This document shows, piece after piece, positions 14,349 to 21,277 of a DNA stretch of 23,150 bases (positions are counted from its first letter, which is position 1; the number at the start of each line of letters is the position of its first letter). This DNA is from Clostridiales bacterium (GTDB lineage Bacteria > Bacillota > Clostridia > Oscillospirales > Oscillospiraceae): assembly GCA_021205375.1 (NCBI GenBank), contig JAJPXR010000044.1:1-23150 (forward strand). Reading direction: 5' to 3'. Position numbers and translations under genes: made by a program. The notes below the pieces were generated by a model, which worked only from the letters and a program-made list of their open reading frames with translations, was not told the origin of the DNA and did not search any database.

Positions 14349-16418
14349 ATGATTTTTGATGAAGAAACCAGAGCATTGCTGGACATGGTCCGGGAATTTG
14401 TGGACAATAAGATCATCCCCCAAGTCGGTGAGATTGAAAAAACCGAAAATCCCCCCGAAGCGGCCAAGCCCCTGCTGGACATGGCCTGCGACATGGGCCT
14501 GAACGAGCTGTGCGTTCCCGTGGAGTTCGGCGGCAACGGCCTGACCAATGTGCAGTGCTTCGCCATCTGCGAGGAGATCGCCCGGGGCGACATCGGCATC
14601 GGTACCACCCTGATCGGCAACTGCCTGGCTTCCTATCCGGTGCTCATCGCCGGTACCCACGACCAGCAGAAGCTGTGGTTTGAAACCATGCACGAGAAGA
14701 AGTACGCGGCCTTCTGCCTGACCGAGCCGAATGCCGGTTCCGACGCGGGCGGCGTGCGCACTACCGCTGTGCTGGACGGCGACGAATACGTCATCAACGG
14801 CACCAAGAGCTTTATCTCCAATGGCCCCATCGCGGGCATCTACACGGTGCTGGCCTCCACCCGGCCCTCCGCCGGCGTCATGGGCCTGTCCGCCTTCATC
14901 GTCGAGCGGGACCGCCCCGGTGTGTCCATCGGCAAGGAAGAGGACAAGATGGGTATGCGCCTGAGCTGCACCAGCGAGGTCATCTTCGACAACGTCCGCA
15001 TCCCCAAGGACCACCTGCTGGGCCGGAAGAACCGGGGCTTCAAGTATATCATGGAGACCCTGGACCACAGCCGCGCCGGTGTGGGCGCCTTCGGCATCGG
15101 CATTGGCCAGCGCGTAGTGGAAGAGGCCACCAAGTACGCCAAGCAGCGCCGTCAGTTCGACCAGCCCGTGGCCAACTTCCAGGCCGTGGAGCTGATGCTG
15201 GCGGACATGGAAATTCAGGTCCAGGCCGGACGGCAGATGTACCTCCACGCCGCCGAGCTGATGGACGCGGGCCTGCCCTTCACCAACGAGGCCGCCATCG
15301 CCAAGACCTTCGGCACCGATACCGGCATGAAGTGCGCCATTGACGGCGTGCAGGTCATGGGCGGCTACGGCTATATGAAGGACTACCCCATGGAGAAGCT
15401 GATGCGGGACGCAAAAATTCTCCAGATCTACGAGGGCACCAACCAGGTGCAGCGCACCGTTATCGCCGGGCAGATCAAGAAGAAGTACACCGACAACGGC
15501 AAGAAATCCGCCCCCAAGCCCGCTGCCGTTGCGCCTAAGAGCGCGCCCAAGGCCGAGGCCAAGCCCGCGCCTGTGGCGGCCCCCGCTCCGGCTCCCGCCG
15601 TCTCCGGCGGCAAGCCCCTGAACCTGCTGGTCTGCGTCAAGCAGGTGCCGGACACCACCCAAATCAAAATCGACCCGGTAAAGCACACCCTCATCCGGGA
15701 GGGCGTTCCCGCCATCGTCAACACCTACGACACCTACGCCCTGGAGACCGCTCTGCGGCTGCGCCAGGCCAACGGCGGCAAAATCACCCTGGTGTGCATG
15801 GGTCCCGACCAGGCCAAGGAAGCCCTGCGGGACTGCATCGCCGTGGGCGCAGATGAGGCGTATCTGCTCTCTGACCGGGCCTTCGGCGGCTCCGACACCC
15901 TGGCCACCAGCCGCATTATCTCCACCGCCATCAAGACCATCGAGGAGAAGAACGGCAAGCCCTTCGACATCATCTTCTGCGGCAAGCAGGCCATTGACGG
16001 AGACACCGGCCAGGTGGGTCCTGAGCTGTCCCAGCACCTGAACCGCTCCCTCATCACCTACGCCTCCGAGGTGGAGCTGAAGGACGACACCCTCCGCGTC
16101 AAGCGGGAGAGCGACGAGGGCTATGACTACTTCACCGCACCTCTGCCCTGCGTCATCACCATGAACAAGACCCCTTATGACCTGCGCTATCCCAGCCTGA
16201 AGGGGAAGATGGCCGCCCGGAACGCTGAAATCACCGTCCTCACCGCCGCCGAAGTGGTGGTGCCGGAGGACAAGCGGGGCCTGGCGGGTTCCCCCACCAA
16301 GGTCAAAAAGACGTATACCCCCACTCACCAGAAGAACGGCATGAAGATCGAAGGGCTGGAGGCTGCTGAGGCCGCCAGCAAGCTGGTGGGTCTGCTGGGC
16401 GACGCCAAGCTGCTGTAA
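14349..16418 (+). CDS. Acyl-CoA dehydrogenase fused to electron-transfer flavoprotein beta subunit (EtfB)
   Basis: This 689-aa two-enzyme chain should interconvert a short acyl-CoA and enoyl-CoA and pass electrons to or from FAD in its own EtfB part. Residues 1-380 form a complete FAD-dependent acyl-CoA dehydrogenase: FCLTEPNAGSDAG, a C-terminal helical domain with RRQFDQPV, and catalytic base E362 in QIYEGTNQ, the position used by short-chain/butyryl-CoA enzymes. Residues 381-422 are an Ala/Pro/Lys-rich linker. Residues 423-689 are full-length EtfB, with VCVKQVPD, NTYDTYALE and the cofactor loop DGDTGQVGPE (550-559). No stop, start or ribosome site interrupts the junction. etfA follows after 14 nt. 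No crotonase, thiolase or CoA-transferase is adjacent, so butyryl-CoA is likely but unproven; acryloyl-CoA or another enoyl-CoA is possible. Confidence 0.95.
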   Translation: MIFDEETRALLDMVREFVDNKIIPQVGEIEKTENPPEAAKPLLDMACDMGLNELCVPVEFGGNGLTNVQCFAICEEIARGDIGIGTTLIGNCLASYPVLIAGTHDQQKLWFETMHEKKYAAFCLTEPNAGSDAGGVRTTAVLDGDEYVINGTKSFISNGPIAGIYTVLASTRPSAGVMGLSAFIVERDRPGVSIGKEEDKMGMRLSCTSEVIFDNVRIPKDHLLGRKNRGFKYIMETLDHSRAGVGAFGIGIGQRVVEEATKYAKQRRQFDQPVANFQAVELMLADMEIQVQAGRQMYLHAAELMDAGLPFTNEAAIAKTFGTDTGMKCAIDGVQVMGGYGYMKDYPMEKLMRDAKILQIYEGTNQVQRTVIAGQIKKKYTDNGKKSAPKPAAVAPKSAPKAEAKPAPVAAPAPAPAVSGGKPLNLLVCVKQVPDTTQIKIDPVKHTLIREGVPAIVNTYDTYALETALRLRQANGGKITLVCMGPDQAKEALRDCIAVGADEAYLLSDRAFGGSDTLATSRIISTAIKTIEEKNGKPFDIIFCGKQAIDGDTGQVGPELSQHLNRSLITYASEVELKDDTLRVKRESDEGYDYFTAPLPCVITMNKTPYDLRYPSLKGKMAARNAEITVLTAAEVVVPEDKRGLAGSPTKVKKTYTPTHQKNGMKIEGLEAAEAASKLVGLLGDAKLL

Positions 16419-16432
16419 GGAGGGTGCTGACT

Positions 16433-17419
16433 ATGTCTAAGAATCTTTGGGTATTTATCGAGACCGACGAAGGCCGCGCCAAGAACGTGGGCTATGAGCT
16501 GCTGACCCCCGGTCGCGCCATGGCGGACAAGCTGGGCGAGGCGCTGGTGGCCGTGGTCATGGGCCAGAACGTGGAGCCTGTGGCGAAGCAGGCCATCGCC
16601 TACGGCGCGGACCAGGTCATTCTGGTGGAAGGCGACGAGTACAACACCTATAACACCGACGCCGCCACCTATGCCATGTGCCAGTTGATTGAAAAATATC
16701 AGCCCACTATTGTTCTCTACGGCGCCACCAGCAATGGCCGGGACCTGGGTCCCCGGGTTGCCTGCAAGATGCAGACCGGCCTGACCGCCGACTGCACCGG
16801 TCTGGACATCGAGGACGGCCTGATGATGTCCACCCGTCCCACCTTCGGCGGCAACCTGATGGCCACCATCGCCTGCCCGGACCACCGGCCCCAGATGTCC
16901 ACCGTCCGTCCCGGCGTGTTCAAGAAGAGCCAGCCCGACGAGGGCCGCACCGGGGAAATCATCGCTGAGGACATCCACATTGACCCCGCTGCCATCCGCG
17001 TCAAGCTGTTGGAGCGAGTCAAGGAAGTGGCCGAGGCCGTCAACCTGGAGGAGGCCGACGTCATCGTCTCCGGTGGCCGCGGCGTCAAGGGGCCGGAGGG
17101 CTTCTCCGTCATCCGCGACCTGGCCGACGCCATGGGCGGCGTTGTGGGCGCGTCCCGCGCCGCCGTGGACGCGGGCTGGATCCCCCACGCCCAGCAGGGG
17201 GGGCAGACCGGCAAGACCGTGGCTCCGAAAATCTATGTGGCCTGCGGCATCTCCGGCGCCATCCAGCATCTGGCCGGTATGAGCGGTTCCGACACCGTCA
17301 TCGCCATCAACAAGGACCCCAACGCCCCCATCTTCGAGGTGGCGGACTACGGCATCGTGGGCGACCTGTTTGAGGTCATCCCCGCCCTGGTCCAGGAGAT
17401 CAAGGCCGCGAAGGAATAA
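16433..17419 (+). CDS. etfA: Electron-transfer flavoprotein alpha subunit
   Basis: This 328-aa partner of the EtfB domain binds FAD and shuttles electrons between the bifurcating centre and the dehydrogenase. The N-terminal domain starts with WVFIETDEGRAK. The FAD domain has SGGRGVKGPEG (213-223), GGQTGKTV (256-263) and YVACGISGAIQH, then the C-terminal ADYGIVGDLFEVIP. The length is usual and no extra ferredoxin domain is present. A GTG at 16424 is in frame, but AAGGAGG sits nine bases before the ATG at 16433, which gives the standard MSKNLW start. It is co-transcribed with the fused gene. Whether the complex bifurcates (NADH, ferredoxin and enoyl-CoA) cannot be proven by eye. Confidence 0.95.
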   Translation: MSKNLWVFIETDEGRAKNVGYELLTPGRAMADKLGEALVAVVMGQNVEPVAKQAIAYGADQVILVEGDEYNTYNTDAATYAMCQLIEKYQPTIVLYGATSNGRDLGPRVACKMQTGLTADCTGLDIEDGLMMSTRPTFGGNLMATIACPDHRPQMSTVRPGVFKKSQPDEGRTGEIIAEDIHIDPAAIRVKLLERVKEVAEAVNLEEADVIVSGGRGVKGPEGFSVIRDLADAMGGVVGASRAAVDAGWIPHAQQGGQTGKTVAPKIYVACGISGAIQHLAGMSGSDTVIAINKDPNAPIFEVADYGIVGDLFEVIPALVQEIKAAKE

Positions 17420-17453
17420 GCCCGATAGCGTCTCCCAATCAGAAACCTTTTAG

Positions 17454-17490
17454 CGCCCGGATACAGGCTCGCCCCTGCGTCCGGGTGCTT
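17454..17490 (+). terminator. etfA downstream hairpin, copy 1 of a 37-nt repeat
   Basis: CGCCCGGATACAGG pairs imperfectly with CCTGCGTCCGGGTG around a CTCGCC loop. The tract after it is CTTCATATTG, a weak terminator tail. It is almost identical (36 of 37) to 17924-17960. Confidence 0.65.
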
Positions 17491-17923
17491 CATATTGTCA
17501 GAAAAAAGACATTTTCAGAAATTAAAGTAGCATGAAAAGTTAAGGAAGCCCTCCGCAGGAGTTTTGCCGCTTTGCGGCAAAATAAATTGAAATCCGTGCT
17601 TTTAGCCGGGCGCACCCCAGGGTGGCCTCTCTTGTCCCTGCGGGGCAATTCACCTTCTGTACCGGCAAAAGCACACAGGCAGGGAGCGAAGCGGAAGTGC
17701 CGCTTGACGGCGGAGGCCCCAAACGTGCGCATAGGGGACCCGGCCAAAGCCCAGCGAAGCGGGTTTGGTTGGGAAAGGAGCCGCAGCCGGAATGAACGAC
17801 CTTTTGCGCTTTGCGCGGAAGGGAGCGATATGGAGCTTGCGGCGACGATGTGCGCTGCCGGGGCCGCATTTTTCGACCAAAATCCGTGATTTTGGTCGAG
17901 AGCCTGTCTCCGACAGGCTCAAA
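17491..17923. repeat. Repeat-rich non-coding block between two copies of a terminator hairpin
   Basis: No credible gene is seen. The block contains a 9-bp hairpin TTTTGCCGC/GCGGCAAAA (17562-17582), a 39-nt stretch at 17678-17716 that recurs exactly in inverted orientation at 21074-21112, a 12-bp hairpin TCGACCAAAATC with loop CGT (17873-17899) and a 9-bp hairpin GAGCCTGTC/GACAGGCTC (17900-17920). The last two run straight into the second 37-nt hairpin copy, giving three hairpins in a row. Confidence 0.7.
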
Positions 17924-17965
17924 CGCCCGGATACAGGCTCGCTCCTGCGTCCGGGTGCTTTTTTT
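17924..17965 (+). terminator. Copy 2 of the 37-nt hairpin, with a long T-tract
   Basis: It has the same hairpin as at 17454-17490 with one base changed, here followed by seven Ts (17959-17965), so it is an effective rho-independent terminator. It lies just upstream of the fructokinase promoter and insulates it from etfA. Confidence 0.85.
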
Positions 17966-17987
17966 GGGCAAAATTGGCCCGGACTGC

Positions 17988-18016
17988 TTGACTTTTTTTC
18001 CATCGTCCGGTATGAT
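17988..18016 (+). promoter_or_regulatory. Fructokinase promoter
   Basis: TTGACT (17988-17993), a 17-nt spacer and TATGAT (18011-18016) predict a start near 18023. Confidence 0.8.
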
Positions 18017-18027
18017 AATTTTAAGTT

Positions 18028-18041
18028 TGAAACCGATTCCA
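18028..18041. promoter_or_regulatory. LacI-type operator candidate in the fructokinase leader
   Basis: TGAAACCGATTCCA is an imperfect palindrome around a central CG, placed right after the predicted start. The left half shares TGAAAC with the site at 9861-9875. This could place fructokinase under the same regulator, but the right halves differ. Confidence 0.4.
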
Positions 18042-18067
18042 CTTTTACAGGAAATGAGGAATGTATT

Positions 18068-19027
18068 ATGTATGACATCACTGCACTGGGCGAGCTGCTC
18101 ATCGACTTCGCCCCTGTCAGCACCGACGAGGCCGGGTATCCCACCATGGCCGCCCATCCCGGCGGAGCGCCTGCCAACTTCCTGGCCGCCATCAACATGC
18201 TGGGAGGCAAGACCGCTTTCCTGGGCAAGGTGGGCGACGACGCCTTTGGCAAGCTGCTGACCAACACCGTCCGGGAGGCGGGCATCGAGGCCCGCGGCAT
18301 CCTGAAAGACCCCGATTATTTCACCACCCTGGCTTTCGTCACTCTGGACGAGACCGGCGACCGGGAGTTCTCCTTTGCCCGGAAGCCCGGCGCGGACACC
18401 CAACTGCACTTTGAGGAGCTGGACCTGTCCCTCATCGACGAGGCCAACGCCTTCCACTTCGGCACCCTCTCCCTGACCGGGGAACCGGCCCGCACCTGCA
18501 CCCAGAAGGCCGTGGCCTATGCCAAGAGCAAGGGCAAGCTCATCACCTTCGACCCCAACCTGCGGGAGCCGCTGTGGGACGACCTGGAGGAGGCCAAGAA
18601 GCAGATCCTCTGGGGCCTGGAGCAGTGCGATGTAGTGAAAATCTCCGACAACGAAATCGAGTTCCTCTTTGGCTGCACCCCGGAAGAGGGCGCACAGAAG
18701 CTGCTCTGCGAGTTCGGCATCCAGCTTGTTTTCGCTACTCTGGGGCCGGACGGCTGCCACTTCGCCAACAAGACCTGCTGCGGCACCGCAGGGAAGGTCA
18801 GCGGCATCAAGGTGGTGGACACCACCGGCGCGGGCGACATCTTCGGCGGCACCGCCGTCCGGGAGGTGCTGCGGGCCTCCGCCGCCCCCGGTGACCTGGG
18901 CAAGGATGAGCTGACCGAGATTGTCCGGCTGGCCTGCGCCACCGCGTCCCTCTCCGCCACCCGGTTTGGCGGCATTTCCAGCGTCCCCACCAGAGAGGAA
19001 GTGCTGGAGCTGCTGGCGAAGCAGTGA
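18068..19027 (+). CDS. scrK: Fructokinase, PfkB family
   Basis: This 319-aa cytoplasmic kinase phosphorylates fructose to fructose 6-phosphate with ATP, feeding sugar released by the GH32 and GH13_4 enzymes into glycolysis. Seen: N-terminal ALGELLIDFAP, the PfkB signature 1 region GGAPANFLAAINMLGG and signature 2 DTTGAGDIFGG with catalytic base D257. The length is normal. The frame is open about 100 codons upstream, but that is non-coding repeat. GAGGA lies seven bases before the ATG at 18068, which gives a standard start. The GGAPANF form favours fructokinase over ribokinase or 2-keto-3-deoxygluconate kinase, although related sugars are not excluded. Confidence 0.92.
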   Translation: MYDITALGELLIDFAPVSTDEAGYPTMAAHPGGAPANFLAAINMLGGKTAFLGKVGDDAFGKLLTNTVREAGIEARGILKDPDYFTTLAFVTLDETGDREFSFARKPGADTQLHFEELDLSLIDEANAFHFGTLSLTGEPARTCTQKAVAYAKSKGKLITFDPNLREPLWDDLEEAKKQILWGLEQCDVVKISDNEIEFLFGCTPEEGAQKLLCEFGIQLVFATLGPDGCHFANKTCCGTAGKVSGIKVVDTTGAGDIFGGTAVREVLRASAAPGDLGKDELTEIVRLACATASLSATRFGGISSVPTREEVLELLAKQ

Positions 19028-19030
19028 TTG

Positions 19031-19145
19031 AGCTGTTAGCTTTTAGCTATTAGCTGTTAGCTGCATATCGCTTAACGGAACTGAGAAATAAGAGACGAGC
19101 CGTCAGTATCAAATACTAAGAGCTAAAAGCCAACAGCTAATAGCT
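19031..19145. repeat. Facing tandem NTTAGCT heptamer arrays between fructokinase and GH13 genes
   Basis: Four exact tandem units, GTTAGCT, TTTAGCT, ATTAGCT and GTTAGCT, occupy 19035-19062. The opposite strand orientation follows at 19121-19145 (AGCTAAA, AGCCAAC, AGCTAAT, AGCT). Segments 19031-19048 and 19121-19138 pair at 17 of 18 positions (plus one G-T), so the transcript between the two genes can fold into a long hairpin with a loop of about 70 nt. Confidence 0.8.
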
Positions 19146-19164
19146 CGAAAAAGGAGGAAACACT

Positions 19165-21009
19165 ATGTCGGATTACCAGGCGCGCCTGAATCGCCACCTG
19201 GACGAGCTGCGGTGGCTCTACTATGAACTCTACGAACATGCCCCCAACCGGGACGCAGCGTTCCGGGACCTGCTGAGCAAGATGGAGCAGGCCAGCCGGG
19301 ACCGGCGGGACGGCCTGAAAGCCCTGGACGACCAGCGGGAGCAGGACCCCGGCTGGTACAAGTCCAACGAGCTGTTGGGGATGTGCCTCTACGTGAAGCC
19401 CTTCGCCGGGACCCTCCAGGGCGTCCGGGAGAAACTGGACTATATTCAGGAGTGCAACGTCAACTACCTGCACTTCATGCCCCTGCTGGACACGGTGGAC
19501 GGGCGCAGCGACGGCGGCTATGCTGTGGCGAATTTCCGCAAAATCAAGCCGGAGCTGGGCACCATGGAGGACCTGGAGGAGCTGACCGCCGACTGCCACA
19601 GCCGGGGTATCTCCTGCTGCATGGACTTCGTGATGAACCACACCAGCGAGGACCACGAGTGGGCCAAAAAAGCCCGTGCCGGGGACCCGGAGTATCAGGC
19701 CCGGTACTTCTTCTACGACACCTGGGACATCCCCAACGAGTACGAGAAGCACGTCCCCCAGGTGTTCCCCACCACCGCGCCGGGCAACTTCACCTGGCTG
19801 GAGGACTGCGGGAAAATCGTCCTGACCTCGTTTTACCCCTACCAGTGGGATTTGAATTACCGCAACCCGGCGGTGTTCAACGATATGGCGGACAATATGC
19901 TCTACCTGGCTAACCGGGGCATCGACGTGGTGCGGGTGGACGCGGTGCCGTATATCTGGAAGGAACTGGGCACCGACTGCCGCAACCAGCCCAAGCTGCA
20001 CACCATCGTGCGGATGTGCCGGATGATCTGCGAGATCGTCTGCCCCGGCGTCATCCTGTTGGGCGAGGTGGTCATGGCCCCGGAGAAGCTGGCCCCCTAC
20101 TTCGGCACCGTGGAGAAGCCGGAGTGTCATATGCTCTACAACGCCACCACCATGTGTACCATGTGGAGCACCGTGGCCACCCGGGACACTCGCCTGCTGC
20201 GCCACCAGATGGACCAGGTGAACAGCCTGCCCAAGGAGTACCTGTTTTTGAACTATCTCCGCTGCCACGACGACATTGGCTGGGGGCTGGATTACCCCTG
20301 GCTGGCCTGGAACCTGGGCCAGCAGGAGGTCCCCCACAAGAAGTACCTCAACGACTTCTTCACCGGCAAATTCCCCGGCTCCTTCTCTCGCGGGGAGCTG
20401 TACAACGACGACCCCCGGCTGGGGGATGCCCGGCTCTGCGGCACCACCGCCTCTCTGCTGGGGGTGGAAAAGGCGGAGCAGGAGCATGACACCGCCGCCC
20501 TGGAGCTGGCCACCGACTACGACCTGATGCTCCACGCCTTTCTGCTGGGCCAGACCGGTCTGCCCATCCTCTACGCCGGGGACGAGGTGGGCCAGCTCAA
20601 CGACTACACCTATCACGACGACCCCCAAAAGGCCGACGACAGCCGGTACATCCACCGGGGCAACTTCCAGTGGGATTTGGCAGAGCGCCGCACCGACCCT
20701 GCCACCCGCCAGGGCAAGCAGTTCCAGGGATTGGCCCATCTGGAGGCCATCCGCCGGAACAATCCGGTGTTCCGCACCGAGGCGGAGGTCTGGACCTTCT
20801 GGGCCGGCGACCAGGCCCTGCTGGGCATGAAGCGCCAACTGAACGGCCAGATCTTCACGGCGGTGTACAACTTCTCCGAGTACCACCAGACCGCTCACCT
20901 GGAGGCCTACGGCCCCCACACCGACCTGATTACCGGAGCAGAGGTGGACATCACAGGCGAGTGGAATCTGCCGCCTTATGGGTTCGTGTGGCTCTTGTAT
21001 AAGGGTTAG
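19165..21009 (+). CDS. GH13 subfamily 4 amylosucrase-like glucosyltransferase / sucrose hydrolase
   Basis: This 614-aa protein has no signal peptide. Amylosucrase transfers glucose from sucrose to an alpha-1,4-glucan and releases fructose; close relatives mainly hydrolyse sucrose. The N-terminal helical region (about 1-85) and catalytic barrel match amylosucrase, about 20 aa shorter than the Neisseria enzyme. Motifs are DFVMNHTSEDHEWA, nucleophile D259 in VVRVDAVPYIWK, acid/base E301 in LLGEVVMAP and D369 in RCHDDIGWG. D116 in RSDGGYAV and R498 in YIHRG correspond to the sucrose-anchoring salt bridge of amylosucrase, which supports sucrose as donor. GGAGG lies seven bases before the ATG. It follows fructokinase by 137 nt of repeats, so fructose release and phosphorylation may be co-expressed. 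Polymer-making versus hydrolytic activity cannot be decided here. Confidence 0.9.
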   Translation: MSDYQARLNRHLDELRWLYYELYEHAPNRDAAFRDLLSKMEQASRDRRDGLKALDDQREQDPGWYKSNELLGMCLYVKPFAGTLQGVREKLDYIQECNVNYLHFMPLLDTVDGRSDGGYAVANFRKIKPELGTMEDLEELTADCHSRGISCCMDFVMNHTSEDHEWAKKARAGDPEYQARYFFYDTWDIPNEYEKHVPQVFPTTAPGNFTWLEDCGKIVLTSFYPYQWDLNYRNPAVFNDMADNMLYLANRGIDVVRVDAVPYIWKELGTDCRNQPKLHTIVRMCRMICEIVCPGVILLGEVVMAPEKLAPYFGTVEKPECHMLYNATTMCTMWSTVATRDTRLLRHQMDQVNSLPKEYLFLNYLRCHDDIGWGLDYPWLAWNLGQQEVPHKKYLNDFFTGKFPGSFSRGELYNDDPRLGDARLCGTTASLLGVEKAEQEHDTAALELATDYDLMLHAFLLGQTGLPILYAGDEVGQLNDYTYHDDPQKADDSRYIHRGNFQWDLAERRTDPATRQGKQFQGLAHLEAIRRNNPVFRTEAEVWTFWAGDQALLGMKRQLNGQIFTAVYNFSEYHQTAHLEAYGPHTDLITGAEVDITGEWNLPPYGFVWLLYKG

Positions 21010-21051
21010 CTGCGCTAACAGCTATGAGCTTTTAGCTTTTAGCTGTTAGTT
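21005..21051 (+). repeat. Third NTTAGCT heptamer array, overlapping the GH13 stop codon
   Basis: GTTAGCT (21005-21011) contains the TAG stop of the GH13 gene. TTTAGCT, TTTAGCT and GTTAGTT follow at 21031-21051, with an inverted CTAAC/AGC segment between them. Confidence 0.7.
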
Positions 21052-21061
21052 CGACAACCGG

Positions 21062-21159
21062 CCACCCCTCTTGCCTCCGCCGTCAAGCGGCACTTCCGCT
21101 TCGCTCCCTGCCCTGAAAGGGGAGGAGGGCCGCCGCCTTTTGGCGGTGGCGGAGGGGTT
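21062..21159 (-). repeat. GC-rich dispersed repeat, longest copy
   Basis: Read on the minus strand it matches 11262-11326 at both ends: AACCCCTCCGCCACCGCC at one end and GCAAGAGGGGTGG at the other. Its middle 39 nt (21074-21112) are identical to the reverse complement of 17678-17716. The copy at 11262 lacks most of that middle. It contains a CCGCC/GGCGG-type hairpin. No coding potential is evident. Confidence 0.75.
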
Positions 21160-21213
21160 TTGGGTGCAAAACTGCTTCAATGAAATAATCAGAAATCCAA
21201 TTTCAAACAGCAA

Positions 21214-21248
21214 AACCCCGTCCGAACGTTTCGCGTTCGGACGGGGTT
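21214..21248. terminator. Bidirectional terminator between GH13 gene and gpmI
   Basis: A perfect 15-bp stem, AACCCCGTCCGAACG (21214-21228) with 21234-21248, closes on a TTTCG loop. On the minus strand it ends in TTTTGCTGTTT, and on the plus strand in TTGCTGTTGTT. It serves two converging units. Confidence 0.92.
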
Positions 21249-21277
21249 GCTGTTGTTATAAAGGATTCAGGCAACCA

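Noticed and set aside
14307..16328. Long minus-strand frame (673 aa) opposite the acyl-CoA dehydrogenase-EtfB gene
   Set aside because: Same cause: a shadow of a strongly coding plus strand, with no recognisable domain.
14349..16418. Fusion as an assembly or frameshift artefact
   Set aside because: Both parts are full length and joined by a proline/alanine/lysine linker in frame. An artefact would leave intergenic sequence with a ribosome site at the junction, and none is seen.
17765..18067. N-terminal extension of fructokinase
   Set aside because: The frame is open, but it crosses three hairpins, a terminator and the promoter. The ATG at 18068 has a ribosome site and the family-standard N-terminus.
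17540..18760. Minus-strand frame (406 aa) across the repeat block and fructokinase
   Set aside because: Half of it is antisense to fructokinase and the rest is dispersed repeat. Peptides such as SSGTSASLPA appear from two different repeat copies, which shows that it is repeat translation.
19031..19145. CRISPR-like array
   Set aside because: Units are 7 nt and tandem without unique spacers, and no cas genes are present.
19123..20919. Minus-strand frame (598 aa) opposite the GH13 gene
   Set aside because: The plus strand carries conserved catalytic motifs. The antisense product is rich in Val, Leu, Gly and His without domain character.
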